From a virus: 64,000 bases of DNA. The notes under the pieces are model-generated. The model did not search any database and had not been told where the DNA came from. It was given only the letters and a program-made list of their open reading frames with translations. The stretch is from positions 1 through 64,000 of IMG/VR virus record IMGVR_UViG_3300008261_000001; one strand, 5' to 3'. This document shows, one piece after another, positions 36,730-44,324 of the stretch. Each line of letters begins with the position of its first letter. Positions within the stretch are counted from its first letter, which is position 1. Position numbers and translations under genes: made by a program.

Positions 36730-36735
36730 ATTATA
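36730..36735 (-). promoter_or_regulatory. TATAAT box upstream of the giant gene
   Basis: In the 56-bp gap before the 2898-aa gene the minus strand reads GGTATTATAATC. It is a consensus -10 word with no clear -35. It may add transcription of the virion operon to readthrough from 37326. Confidence 0.35.
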
Positions 36736-36753
36736 ATACCCTAACCTATCCCA

Positions 36754-37326
36754 CTATCCCACTATCCTTAATGGCATAGGCACACTCACAGGCACTATAG
36801 AAGGAACACCACTCAACGCCCCTACTGCCACACCACCACCAAAATAACCCGTTAAACCCAAACCCAATCCCTCCGCTAACTGATCCACAAAACCACCCAC
36901 CAAACCCACTCCCCTCAACCCCAACCTTAAATCATCCGCAAGACGACCCCCAAATACCACACCAACACCTGTAAATGTACCCACCACTGGATAAGGCAAC
37001 CCATAAGAACCCACCGTAAACACCGCCCCCCTCAAACCCAACTCCACACCCAACGCTAACTGACCCACCGATACACCCACCAAACCCACTCCCCTCAAAC
37101 CACTCTCCAATACCCCCACAGGACTCGACGATAAACTGAATGTACCCATAGGTACTCCACTACCTCCCACACCCAAACCCACACATAACACCTGCCCCCT
37201 CAATAAACCCAACCTCAAACCCTCCTCTATACCCGTACTTATACGCAACCACTCCCCACCCACTAAACCAACCCCAACTCCAGCATTATATACCAACCCC
37301 CCCAATACACCCCTCATTAAACTCAT
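36754..37326 (-). CDS. Glycine-rich repeat protein, 190 aa
   Basis: Composed almost wholly of Gly, Val, Leu, Ser and Arg. Two copies of about 55 residues contain GLRGVGLVG followed by QLA and LGLRG/LGLTG, separated by a VGTF turn; the N-terminal third is a degenerate third copy. AGGAGG precedes ATG 37326. The composition resembles the N-terminus of the giant protein and suits a beta-helical or glycine-packed structural element. It is the first confidently supported gene of the leftward virion operon. Function unknown. Confidence 0.55.
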   Translation of the reverse strand: MSLMRGVLGGLVYNAGVGVGLVGGEWLRISTGIEEGLRLGLLRGQVLCVGLGVGGSGVPMGTFSLSSSPVGVLESGLRGVGLVGVSVGQLALGVELGLRGAVFTVGSYGLPYPVVGTFTGVGVVFGGRLADDLRLGLRGVGLVGGFVDQLAEGLGLGLTGYFGGGVAVGALSGVPSIVPVSVPMPLRIVG

Positions 37327-37395
37327 GTCGCACCCCCTCCTCTACATATGTTGTTATCCATCCTATCTGCACTAAATACACACATAAACAAATAA

Positions 37396-37500
37396 CACCA
37401 TATACCCCTATAAGCATACACCCATATACACCCATATACCCCTATAAGCATATGCGACCATATACCCCTACTTCGACCACATACCCTATAAGCATATATG
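37396..37500. repeat. Degenerate CCATATACCCCTATAAGCATA repeat cluster (outer)
   Basis: About three copies of a unit CCATATACCCCTATAAGCAT, with shortened variants between them. It faces a second, tighter cluster at 37568-37680. Together they resemble an iteron array. A frame of 74 codons crosses this cluster but is probably not a gene. Confidence 0.75.
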
Positions 37501-37567
37501 ACCACACCCCCAACCGCAGAAGACTCACCCAACCACGACCCCATCACCTATCACCGTACTCCGACTA

Positions 37568-37680
37568 AGCATATATGACCCTATGTGCTTATGTGAATAT
37601 ATGACCCTATGTGCTTATATGACCATATGTGCTTATATGACCATATGTGCTTATATGACCATATGTGCTTATATAAGACC
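37568..37680. repeat. 18-bp iteron-like tandem repeats (inner)
   Basis: Unit CATATGTGCTTATATGAC, five copies in register, the outer ones slightly diverged. The unit is itself partly palindromic (CATATG, ATAT). Direct repeats of this size next to an AT-rich stretch are the classic layout of an iteron-type replication origin; a regulatory array is the alternative. Confidence 0.85.
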
Positions 37681-37769
37681 CCATTTTTAACATTTAATAT
37701 TTAACATATTTTAACATTTAACATTCAACAAAAGTTAATACACATAGATGGATACTTTCTGTTTATGGT

Positions 37770-37817
37770 GGTGAACACACGAATACCGCTCGTAGAAGCT
37801 GTATCGGTGTGTTCACC
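37770..37817. repeat. Long inverted repeat GGTGAACACAC...GTGTGTTCACC
   Basis: Arms 37770-37780 and 37807-37817 pair perfectly over 11 bp; the stem continues inward as GAATAC/GTATC with one bulge. The loop is about 14 nt. There is no T tract, so a structured RNA, protein-binding site or replication element is likelier than a terminator. Confidence 0.8.
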
Positions 37818-37872
37818 CTCCAGAAGACAAACCTGCATCCAAAATGCGACTGAAAAAACAAAAACGGATTAA

Positions 37873-37926
37873 AACCCACCCCCCACACCTACTAAAAGCA
37901 ACAAGGTAGGTGTGGGGGGGTGGGTT
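37873..37926. terminator. Very stable 20-bp hairpin
   Basis: AACCCACCCCCCACACCTAC (37873-37892) pairs with 37906-37926, which carries one extra G, across a 13-nt loop. It separates the repeat region from the leftward gene ending at 37968 and can terminate transcription arriving from the right. Confidence 0.75.
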
Positions 37927-37967
37927 CTCTCTAGGGGGTCTCTCACACCCCCACCTATCTCGCTCTC

Positions 37968-38204
37968 TTAGCCGATGACCACATAGTCTGCGTTAATCTT
38001 GTCCATGTGGTTGAGGATGTCGTTGTTCTCGTTGCGGTAGTAGCCTGTGTAGTAGTTTCCCATCTCCCACTCCACCACGAGCTTCTGACCGAGGATGTTT
38101 TCGAGGTCAGCGTAAGCGTTGTCGGTGAGGGTGAAGTAGATGGTGGTGGTGTTGGGCTGGCGGTAGATGACTGAGGTCTCTGCGTGGAGCTTGTTCTTTA
38201 ACAA
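37968..38204 (-). CDS. Hypothetical protein, 78 aa, TTG start
   Basis: Start at TTG 38204 with AAGGA 8 nt upstream. The protein is mixed alpha/beta (TTIYFTLTDNAYADLENILG ... INADYVVIG) with several Tyr residues. It is driven by the leftward promoter module at 38277-38306, back to back with the module of the next rightward gene. Unknown function; probably an early small protein. Confidence 0.65.
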   Translation of the reverse strand: MLKNKLHAETSVIYRQPNTTTIYFTLTDNAYADLENILGQKLVVEWEMGNYYTGYYRNENNDILNHMDKINADYVVIG

Positions 38205-38276
38205 GGCTGTTGTCCTTAGGCGAGTGGGTTAGGCGAGTGGGTTAGGTTAGGTTGTTGTCTCTCTCGCTCTGCCCCA

Positions 38277-38306
38277 CTAATAGACGAGCTTTGGGACTTG
38301 GGATAA
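38277..38306 (-). promoter_or_regulatory. Phage promoter module (18-bp spacer)
   Basis: Minus-strand TTATCCCAAG (-35 core 38306-38301) and TATTAG (38282-38277) with an 18-bp spacer, preceded by the A/T tract AACTTTCCATTTTG. Divergent partner of the module at 38348-38376. Confidence 0.8.
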
Positions 38307-38347
38307 CAAAATGGAAAGTTTTTTCACCGAAGATTTTTCTCGAAAGA

Positions 38348-38376
38348 TTATCCCAAATTGGAAAGTCCTTTATTAG
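38348..38376 (+). promoter_or_regulatory. Phage promoter module
   Basis: TTATCC (38348-38353), 17-bp spacer, TATTAG (38371-38376), then TGGGGGACAGC. Drives 38463-38696. Its -35 lies 41 bp from that of the divergent module. Confidence 0.8.
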
Positions 38377-38462
38377 TGGGGGACAGCCTAGAGAGCGAGA
38401 AGCACAGATACCAACCCACACAGATACCAACCCACACCCCTTCATACGGAGGCATGATAGAT

Positions 38463-38696
38463 ATGTACAAGGTAGTTAAGATTCACAGGTACAACGCTCC
38501 CCTCAGCGGATTTTCTCACAACACAGTTTCTCAACATAAGAAGAGGGATCTGGCGGAAAAAGTCTTGGATAAGTGTAAGGCTTCCGACCCCACAGGTGAG
38601 TACGCCATCTACACATACACCTCCAGATCTACAGAGCGGAGGAGTACAGAGTGTGGTCTACAGATGCTCAACAACATCTTAAATGGAAACTTCTAA
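38463..38696 (+). CDS. Hypothetical protein, 77 aa
   Basis: Start chosen at ATG 38463, 10 nt after GGAGG; a longer frame to 38358 would begin upstream of the promoter's -10. The protein is basic with Ser/Thr-rich parts (SFSHN-like GFSHNTVSQHKKRDL and TYTSRSTERRSTE). No known motif. Single-gene unit: promoter upstream, hairpin at 38741-38770 downstream. Confidence 0.6.
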   Translation: MYKVVKIHRYNAPLSGFSHNTVSQHKKRDLAEKVLDKCKASDPTGEYAIYTYTSRSTERRSTECGLQMLNNILNGNF

Positions 38697-38740
38697 GAGG
38701 GTAGGGCGGACAGCCCCCCAAGCGATCCGCCTCAAGGGAG

Positions 38741-38770
38741 AGCCTATACCCCATAGTGAGGGTATAGGCT
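38741..38770 (+). terminator. Hairpin AGCCTATACCC / GGGTATAGGCT
   Basis: 11-bp perfect stem with an 8-nt loop, 44 bp after the stop of 38463-38696 and 35 bp before the next gene. A shortened relative lies at 39691-39719. No T tract, so it could be an mRNA-processing or stabilising element. Confidence 0.65.
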
Positions 38771-38804
38771 AAATAATGGATAAAACAGACAAGGGATTTT
38801 AAGA

Positions 38805-39194
38805 ATGATGTACGCAGGTGATTTGAGTTTTGTTCTCAGCTACAAGAACTTCAACGCTCTCATTGCTCAGGGTGAGGGTCATGTGACCTTTACCAACGAG
38901 AAGGGCGAGAGGGTGAGGGTGTTCCATGCACAAGTGGAGAGGGGTGTGTATTGGGACATGGAGACGAACCACACGGTGGCTTGTCAGTCTGGGTGGATGG
39001 GGGCGATTGCCCTAGCTGACACGGATGTGGAGTTCATGGAGGCGGTCAAGGGGGGGATGGTGGACGGCTCAAGTAAACTAGAGAGGTGTCAGCTAGAGAA
39101 TGGGTACTTGAGCTTGGACGCGGTGGAGTTTGATCTCACACAGATGGCGGACGAGGAGGATCCCTTGTGGGAGACGCTAGAGCTAGATCACTAA
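38805..39194 (+). CDS. Hypothetical acidic protein, 129 aa
   Basis: Acidic, beta-rich at the N-terminus (GEGHVTFTNEKGERVRVFHA) and ending in an Asp/Glu-rich tail (TQMADEEDPLWETLELDH), as in small host-binding or DNA-mimic proteins, although that role is only a guess. Weak ribosome binding site (AGGGATTTTAAGA). No own promoter module; it probably reads through from 38348. Unknown family. Confidence 0.6.
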   Translation: MMYAGDLSFVLSYKNFNALIAQGEGHVTFTNEKGERVRVFHAQVERGVYWDMETNHTVACQSGWMGAIALADTDVEFMEAVKGGMVDGSSKLERCQLENGYLSLDAVEFDLTQMADEEDPLWETLELDH

Positions 39195-39233
39195 AGGCTA
39201 GGGGGGCTAGGGCGGATAAAGTTTTCCATTTTG

Positions 39234-39262
39234 TTATCCCAAGTCCAAAGCTCGTCTATTAG
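39234..39262 (+). promoter_or_regulatory. Phage promoter module
   Basis: TTATCC (39234-39239), 17-bp spacer, TATTAG (39257-39262), preceded by AGTTTTCCATTTTG and followed by a G run. Drives 39298-39648. Confidence 0.8.
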
Positions 39263-39297
39263 GGGGGGCAACCGATAGACTAGGAGCTACAGACAGT

Positions 39298-39648
39298 ATG
39301 GACATCATCACTCTCAAGGATAACATGGACACCACCTCAGCTCTGAGCCCCATCTTCACCGCCCTCAACGCCTTCGCAGAGGCTCTGAACGCCTCAGCCA
39401 CTCCTTCCTATGACGCTAATGCCCGTTTCTTCGGCATCGACACCGAGGTGGAGGAGGGTGAGTTGGTTCACCTCCTCCCCTCGTGGGGGGATCTGACGGA
39501 GGAGGAGATTCTCACCGCCCTCAAGACCCTTCAGCTTCATGGGGTCAAGGCAACCTACACACCTACGGTGTACAAGTCCCGCCTTCGCAACGGGGAGTTG
39601 AGGAAGGTGTCTTCTCGACCTGCACAGATTACGATCCTCAAGCCCTAA
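39298..39648 (+). CDS. Small protein, paralogue of 49709-50026
   Basis: 116 aa. Its C-terminal half (ILTALKTLQ ... GVKATYTPTVYKSRL ... PAQITIL) aligns with ILKTIN ... GVGADFMPATYKLTL ... PTIRL in the protein at 49709. The N-terminal half begins with an amphipathic helix. Both genes follow their own promoter module. Function unknown; a compact alpha/beta fold is likely. Confidence 0.65.
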   Translation: MDIITLKDNMDTTSALSPIFTALNAFAEALNASATPSYDANARFFGIDTEVEEGELVHLLPSWGDLTEEEILTALKTLQLHGVKATYTPTVYKSRLRNGELRKVSSRPAQITILKP

Positions 39649-39690
39649 GAGCTTGGCGGAGCGTTTATCGCCCCCATTGAGCCACTTTAG

Positions 39691-39719
39691 AGCCTAACCC
39701 TAGTGGGGGTATAGGCTAA
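39691..39719 (+). terminator. Imperfect hairpin AGCCTA / TAGGCT
   Basis: AGCCTAACCC and GGGGGTATAGGCT pair over 6 plus 3-4 bp. It shares sequence with the perfect hairpin at 38741-38770 and lies about 40 bp after a stop codon, as that one does. Confidence 0.5.
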
Positions 39720-39814
39720 CGGAGAAAAGACGCTCTAGGGGGCATTAAAGCACGGATAGAGGTGGTTGAGTAGGCACATATCCTATAAGTGTCTTGTAAG
39801 GAGGTACAGACAGA

Positions 39815-40189
39815 ATGGATGAGCGTTCGAATAGGATAAGCACTTTGTTTGGTGACTTGGGTGTTCTTTCTACAGCGTTAGAGAAGACATTCCCTTACAG
39901 GTGCAGGGTGTGTGATGGTCGTGGGGGGGAGGTGACTTGGGTAGATTGTGAGCCTGTGGTGAAGGCGTGTACGAGTTGTTATTACAACGAGCTTGATCCT
40001 CTGAACATAAATCTCAGGATGATCTTTAAGGGTTATTTGCCGACTTATGGGTGGTGGTCTTGGATAAGTCCTACAGCAGGGTTCGACTTACTGGACGCGG
40101 AGGGTACAGATAGGGTGGATTTACTGACAGACGAGATAGACCGTCTGAGGGCGGAGTTTAATGGGCTTATCGTGATATTGGATAACTAA
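39815..40189 (+). CDS. Zinc-ribbon small protein (PLNINL / ISPTAGFDLL family)
   Basis: 124 aa. Residues 29-56 hold CRVCDGRGGE followed by CTSC, a DnaJ-like four-cysteine zinc site; then DPLNINLRM and ISPTAGFDLLDAEG. The same order occurs in the proteins at 48079 and 51596, so this is a three-member family in the window. AAGGAGGT before the ATG is a near-perfect ribosome binding site. The final codons are the first of three 21-bp repeats. Role unknown; protein or nucleic-acid binding is plausible. Confidence 0.75.
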   Translation: MDERSNRISTLFGDLGVLSTALEKTFPYRCRVCDGRGGEVTWVDCEPVVKACTSCYYNELDPLNINLRMIFKGYLPTYGWWSWISPTAGFDLLDAEGTDRVDLLTDEIDRLRAEFNGLIVILDN

Positions 40190-40231
40190 CTCGTGATATT
40201 GGATAACTAACTCGTGATATTGGATAACTAA
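40171..40231. repeat. 21-bp tandem repeat at a gene end
   Basis: Three near-copies of a unit starting CGTGATATTGGATAACTAA. The first encodes the C-terminus and stop of the zinc-ribbon protein; the last ends just before the ribosome binding site of the next gene. Each unit holds the enriched GGATAA word. Confidence 0.9.
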
Positions 40232-40240
40232 GGAGAAAAG

Positions 40241-40654
40241 ATGAAGCACAAGTACATATCGGAGAGCTTGGTGGCGTTGGAGGGGCATCTCAACGCTCTT
40301 GTGGACGAGCATGAGGTGTTGGGGGTAACCCCCCACTCGGAAATGGACATAGGTGGTAAGACCTTTGTGGTGTTTAGGGTACACCTGGAGGGTAGGAACA
40401 CTTACGAGGGGATAGACTACAAGTCCCCTACAGAGGGTTGGCTTGTAGCTGCGGAGATCCCCTTAGAGGACAAACATCAGCTATTTATCGAGGATGTATT
40501 GTTCGACATCATCTTGAACAACGCTTGGGCTGTAGACCCTAAGGTAGCCATCTCGAACTTTATCCAATACAAGGGTAGTTCAGTTGTGGAGGTCAATCGG
40601 AGCAATGGGATCTTGAAGCTGTGGGGCGAGCTAAGGGGGAGGATCAAGCGTTAG
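40241..40654 (+). CDS. Hypothetical protein, 137 aa
   Basis: Soluble alpha/beta protein; GGAG five nt before the ATG. It has a helix (SLVALEGHLNALVDEHEVLG), strands (KTFVVFRVHLEG, GWLVAAEIPL) and a helical C-terminus ending KLWGELRGRIKR. No recognised motif. It follows the 21-bp repeats and ends 16 bp before the next promoter module. Confidence 0.6.
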   Translation: MKHKYISESLVALEGHLNALVDEHEVLGVTPHSEMDIGGKTFVVFRVHLEGRNTYEGIDYKSPTEGWLVAAEIPLEDKHQLFIEDVLFDIILNNAWAVDPKVAISNFIQYKGSSVVEVNRSNGILKLWGELRGRIKR

Positions 40655-40669
40655 GTTTTTTAAAAACCC

Positions 40670-40698
40670 TTATCCCAAGTTGTGTGTGGGCTTATTAG
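40670..40698 (+). promoter_or_regulatory. Phage promoter module
   Basis: TTATCC (40670-40675), 17-bp spacer, TATTAG (40693-40698), then TAGGTGGACAGC. An AGGTTTTTTAAAAACC palindrome sits just upstream. Drives 40744-40935 and probably 40994-41776. Confidence 0.8.
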
Positions 40699-40743
40699 TA
40701 GGTGGACAGCTAGAGAGACCACCCACACACAAGGATATAGCCC

Positions 40744-40935
40744 ATGACTTGGGGTAAGATCATCGACCGCATGAAGAACGACATCGACACGCTCAAGACC
40801 GCCCTCGCCTCCGCAACCGCAGAGGGTAAGGACACCACGGAGCTTGTCAGCCTTCTCAAGAAGGCGGAGAAGGATCTCAGAGAGCTTTACGAGTACGAGC
40901 TTGAGGGACCTGAGTTCGACGACCACGATCTGTAA
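40744..40935 (+). CDS. Small coiled-coil protein, 63 aa
   Basis: Helical throughout (IIDRMKNDIDTLKTALASA, LVSLLKKAEKDLRELYEYEL) with an acidic end (GPEFDDHDL). AAGGA precedes the ATG. It heads the transcript that continues into the multi-HTH gene 59 bp later, so it could be a partner of that protein, but nothing in its sequence shows this. Confidence 0.6.
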   Translation: MTWGKIIDRMKNDIDTLKTALASATAEGKDTTELVSLLKKAEKDLRELYEYELEGPEFDDHDL

Positions 40936-40993
40936 TGGATAAGTGGGGATAGTGGATAAGTCAATAAACAAACACTTACGAGAGGTTTTAGAG

Positions 40994-41776
40994 ATGAAGT
41001 ATGATCTAAAGAGATTTAAGAACCTTTATGAGATGGGGGCGACACGCTCCTCCCTTGAGGCTGAGTTTAAGGTGTTGCCTATCACTATTGATAGGCGGAT
41101 ACTTGCTTTGGGGTTGAAGCCCCGTGGGGTTGATTTTCTCAAGGGCAGGGTGGGGCGGTTAAAGGAGCTTTTAGGGGCTGGGTATCACCTACAGACCATC
41201 TCTAAGGAGTTGATGGTGCCTTTGTCTTCTCTAACCTTCTTCATGAAGGAAGAGGGGTTAGAGAAGACAAAGAGGGTCACAGAGGCTCGTAGGGCTAGGG
41301 TAGCCCAAGCGGTGGAGTTGAGGGGGAAGAATATGACCTTGAGGGATATTGGGTCAGTTATGGGTATGACGATGGAGGGGGTTCGTCTGTTATTGCTCGA
41401 TGGTGGTATGAGCGGACGGATAGGTTGTCATAAGGAGGGAGTGAGGAAGAAGAGGGAGCAGTTTATTAAGAGGTATAAAATGGATTTGTGGGAGGGTTTG
41501 GCTTATGGAAAGACGCTCACGCAGATAGCGAAGGAGCTTGGTCTTTCGCGGAGTCAGATCACTAAGCTCTCAAAAGAGGTGGGTGGTTCTGAGATGATGG
41601 ATATAGCGAAGGAGTTGAAGTTTGAGTATCTCAGTAAGCTCTATCAAGAGGGATTATCGGTTCAACAGATAGCGGATATGTACGAAATGAACGCTATGGG
41701 CTTGTATGTGTTTCTAAGGCGGAGGGGTAATAAGTTTAGGAAAGCTGGTGGGCGTAGGGGGAAGCGGACTCAGTAA
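40994..41776 (+). CDS. Multi-helix-turn-helix DNA-binding protein (5 HTH)
   Basis: 260 aa from ATG 40994 (AGAGG upstream); a GTG at 40943 is possible. It consists of about five tandem HTH units of 40-50 residues. The third, TLRDIGSVMGMTMEGVRL, matches the sigma-70 region 4.2 pattern, and it aligns collinearly with units 5-7 of the 8-HTH protein at 55270-56541. The last unit has SVQQIADMYEMNAMGLY and a basic tail. A transcription regulator or promoter-recognition protein is likely. Target unknown. Confidence 0.75.
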   Translation: MKYDLKRFKNLYEMGATRSSLEAEFKVLPITIDRRILALGLKPRGVDFLKGRVGRLKELLGAGYHLQTISKELMVPLSSLTFFMKEEGLEKTKRVTEARRARVAQAVELRGKNMTLRDIGSVMGMTMEGVRLLLLDGGMSGRIGCHKEGVRKKREQFIKRYKMDLWEGLAYGKTLTQIAKELGLSRSQITKLSKEVGGSEMMDIAKELKFEYLSKLYQEGLSVQQIADMYEMNAMGLYVFLRRRGNKFRKAGGRRGKRTQ

Positions 41777-42081
41777 ACGGTGTCCTCGTCCTCGTCCTCG
41801 TAAATGGATAAATCAGGAGGGTTCTGTACCTCATAACGGTATGGACTCTTCTTGCTCATTTCCTCAAGTACAATCATGACCGCTTCGACATTGGTCATTT
41901 GCTTAGGTCCCATAGTGTACTCGGTGGTGGTAGATAAGCACTTAGCGATTTGATTGTAGATGTAGTCACTTCCCTCGTAGCTTGTCTGTACAGCACCGAG
42001 GGGGTAGTCCACCTCATAGGTAAAGCTCATTGTGAGCGAGAGGGGGTAGAGGGTGACATTGATGATTGTGGTGTTTGTCAT
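41770..42081 (-). CDS. Hypothetical protein, 103 aa
   Basis: Start chosen at ATG 42081 with AAGGA 7 nt upstream; an ATG at 42096 overlaps the previous stop but lacks a site. The protein has a beta N-terminus (TTIINVTLYPLSLTMSFTYE) and a very acidic end (IYEDEDEDTVY). Coupled to the metalloprotease-like gene and convergent with the HTH gene. Unknown function. Confidence 0.6.
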   Translation of the reverse strand: MTNTTIINVTLYPLSLTMSFTYEVDYPLGAVQTSYEGSDYIYNQIAKCLSTTTEYTMGPKQMTNVEAVMIVLEEMSKKSPYRYEVQNPPDLSIYEDEDEDTVY

Positions 42082-42092
42082 GGTGTTGTCCT

Positions 42093-44321
42093 TCATTTAA
42101 CGAGTCCATTACGGATATTATAGGCGAAGAGGAAGTACTCAGGGTTCTTTTTAGCAAGGGAGGCGAGTGCTTCCCTGCTTTGGAACGCCTCCATCGTGAC
42201 GGTAACGATTTCGGAAGCAGTATCTCCAGGGTAGAGCTTACCAGCATAGTTGCTTGGTGGGTTCTTCATGTCCAAAGAGTACTCTCCCGACGCACTACAA
42301 GCTCTTACCGTCTTTTTTGGATCGTTGACTTGGTTGCAGTAGAAAGCAGTACCGTAGTGTCTAATCTCTGGGCAGTAGTACTCAAGAGAGTGCATAACTT
42401 CATGTATAGCGACATCTGTACCGCAGTCGTACCCTACTTGGAGGGTTGCACTTTGATTCCTGTAGTTGTTTCGTGCGTGTGCCCGTCCTCTTTGAAGAAC
42501 CCAAATGATTTTCTTCAAGTTGAAGGACGGATACTGCTTACAGATTTGAAGTGCGAATAAGCCTGCTGTAAGGAGCTTACTGATTTTAGAGCCCTCGTTA
42601 GATTCCCAGAGTTCTCTTGCCCTATCTGTCACTTGGGGTAGCCCCCCAAAGAAAGGGTTTCTGTAAGTGTCCTCTAGGTCTTGGTCAGACTTCACCAAGT
42701 GTAGATCCACACCTAGTTTTTTGTACTCCTCGAAGATGTCTAGAGGTATTGGAAAGTCGTCTAGGGACTGCCCATCTAAGAGGGCGAGGTGGGGGTTGTT
42801 TGAGGAGGGTTTGATGTATTCTAAGCTCTTTTTATCTAGCTTTCTTTTTTCTATGGCAACCCCCCACGGCTGAGAATTATAAAACTCTAGAACCTCATCT
42901 ATGCTTTGAGGGGGTGTAAAATCGCTGTTAAACCTAAACCCTCCCTCTTTTGAGGACTTATGGAAAAGTTCAACGAAGCCCACATCCTCCAATATCTCTA
43001 TGTAGGCATCCTTTTGTCCAGGGTTTCGGTGAATGAAACTGAAGAACTCTTCATACCAACCCACAATCGTGTCTCTAGGAGGTTGGTACGCGGGCAGTCT
43101 ACCAGGCTTGTTCGGGTGGTTTCTGATTTTAAGGATAAGATCCGCATACTCTTTTAGATGAGAGTCAAAGTCCACCAACTTAAAAAATGGGACTCTATGG
43201 ATTGAGTCTCCCACGATGTAGAAGTAGTTCGCTTGCTGAATGAGTCTCATCTTTGTGGCAGGTTCTAGCCCGTCAAGGATTACCTTTTCGGCTTCCGTGA
43301 TAGGAGCCTCAGTAGTTGACTTCCCATATAAAGGACTTCCAAAGCGTATATTGAAGGGTGCGGATTGTTGATCCACGAGTGGTTTTAGTTGAGAGAACGA
43401 TTTTCTACTCCTACCAAGTTGGGTTTTAAATATGTCGATGAGATAACCATACGCCTGATAGAGTTGTTCGTTGTCCGATTGGATAACGCTCTCTTCCGTC
43501 TTGGACTCAAGCAAAGGGACGAACTTACGATACGCCTCGTTCATGATTGCGTTGTACTTTCGAGTCGCTTCTTTCTTATCCATGCCCAACAACCTTCTGC
43601 GTAGGTGGTCGTGGGTCGAATCATAACCGAACCTCGCCCCATCCATGTCTTCTTCTTTGAGGATAAGCCCTTGATACACACGAGAGGACTCGTCCACCAA
43701 GTCGCTCGGATTAACCTCTTCTACGACCACCTCCTTATCCACATCTACGATAACGGGAGGGGGTACATCTAGGGGCAAGGCTTGGGCATAACCGCCCACC
43801 TCAAACATCTTCTTAATGAGCAAGTTCGTGAGGCGATCTTCACGAATCTTTAACTCAAGATCTATGTCTATTATCTCTTCCGCGTGTCCATCTCTCCAAG
43901 ATAGGATAAATAACGAGATGGGTGCAGGATTGGATAAGTAAGTGCCACCCTTTATGGAAAAATCGGTCTTCTGCATATCGGGCTTCAGCTTGAGAAGATC
44001 CTGTAGAAATCTATCCATTTTATTGGGACTGGACTCTATTGCTTTGACTTGACCACCGACCCAACCGAGAGCTTCCACCTCATAGAAGCCACCGACCTTT
44101 TTCCATCTAGGGTCATTGGTGGGTGCTTGTACGAAATAGAAGTCGTACTCTTTTCCAATCTTGGTGCTTTTGACCCTCCACTTCTCCCACGACAGAGACA
44201 TTTCTCTAGTGAGGAAGTTTTCCAATGTGCGGGGGTTGAACACCTTAAGGCGTTTTCTACCTGCTTCTAGGAGGCGGGCGATCATGGCTTTCTTAGCGTA
44301 GGTGTGGTGCTTGTAGTTCAT
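42093..44321 (-). CDS. Large protein with C-terminal HExxH zincin-like domain
   Basis: 742 aa. Near residue 640 lies AIHEVMHSLEYY, an HExxH zinc-binding motif, with a possible third ligand Glu in TASEIVTV about 60 residues later; cysteines cluster between (YYCPE, FYCNQ, RACSASG). The first 600 residues are unrecognised, helical and charged, with Pro/Asn-rich joints. Possible roles are a processing protease, a structural protein with a protease domain, or an injected effector. The N-terminal MIARLLEAGRKRLK is basic. Weak AGGAA site before ATG 44321. Confidence 0.65.
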   Translation of the reverse strand: MNYKHHTYAKKAMIARLLEAGRKRLKVFNPRTLENFLTREMSLSWEKWRVKSTKIGKEYDFYFVQAPTNDPRWKKVGGFYEVEALGWVGGQVKAIESSPNKMDRFLQDLLKLKPDMQKTDFSIKGGTYLSNPAPISLFILSWRDGHAEEIIDIDLELKIREDRLTNLLIKKMFEVGGYAQALPLDVPPPVIVDVDKEVVVEEVNPSDLVDESSRVYQGLILKEEDMDGARFGYDSTHDHLRRRLLGMDKKEATRKYNAIMNEAYRKFVPLLESKTEESVIQSDNEQLYQAYGYLIDIFKTQLGRSRKSFSQLKPLVDQQSAPFNIRFGSPLYGKSTTEAPITEAEKVILDGLEPATKMRLIQQANYFYIVGDSIHRVPFFKLVDFDSHLKEYADLILKIRNHPNKPGRLPAYQPPRDTIVGWYEEFFSFIHRNPGQKDAYIEILEDVGFVELFHKSSKEGGFRFNSDFTPPQSIDEVLEFYNSQPWGVAIEKRKLDKKSLEYIKPSSNNPHLALLDGQSLDDFPIPLDIFEEYKKLGVDLHLVKSDQDLEDTYRNPFFGGLPQVTDRARELWESNEGSKISKLLTAGLFALQICKQYPSFNLKKIIWVLQRGRAHARNNYRNQSATLQVGYDCGTDVAIHEVMHSLEYYCPEIRHYGTAFYCNQVNDPKKTVRACSASGEYSLDMKNPPSNYAGKLYPGDTASEIVTVTMEAFQSREALASLAKKNPEYFLFAYNIRNGLVK

Positions 44322-44324
44322 GGC

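Larger units (their letters stand above)
37548..37967. other. Gene-poor region: candidate origin or control region
   Basis: Contains, left to right, the 18-bp repeats, an AT-rich block at 37681-37740 with four TTTAACAT words, an 11-bp inverted repeat with extended pairing (37770-37817) and a 20-bp hairpin (37873-37926). No convincing gene. To its left genes run left with G-rich coding strands; to its right lie the small promoter-module genes. Origin function is inferred from repeats, AT richness and the divergent skew. Confidence 0.5.

Noticed and set aside
37323-37547. 74-codon leftward frame across the outer repeat cluster
   Set aside because: Its residues (IYAYR, GIW repeats) simply translate the CATATA repeats and the start has no clear ribosome binding site.
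37568-37680. Repeats as a CRISPR array
   Set aside because: The 18-bp units are contiguous without unique spacers, and there is no cas gene.
42066-42560. 164-codon rightward frame
   Set aside because: Antisense to the C-terminal end of the HEVMH protein, whose motif and ribosome binding site support the opposite strand.
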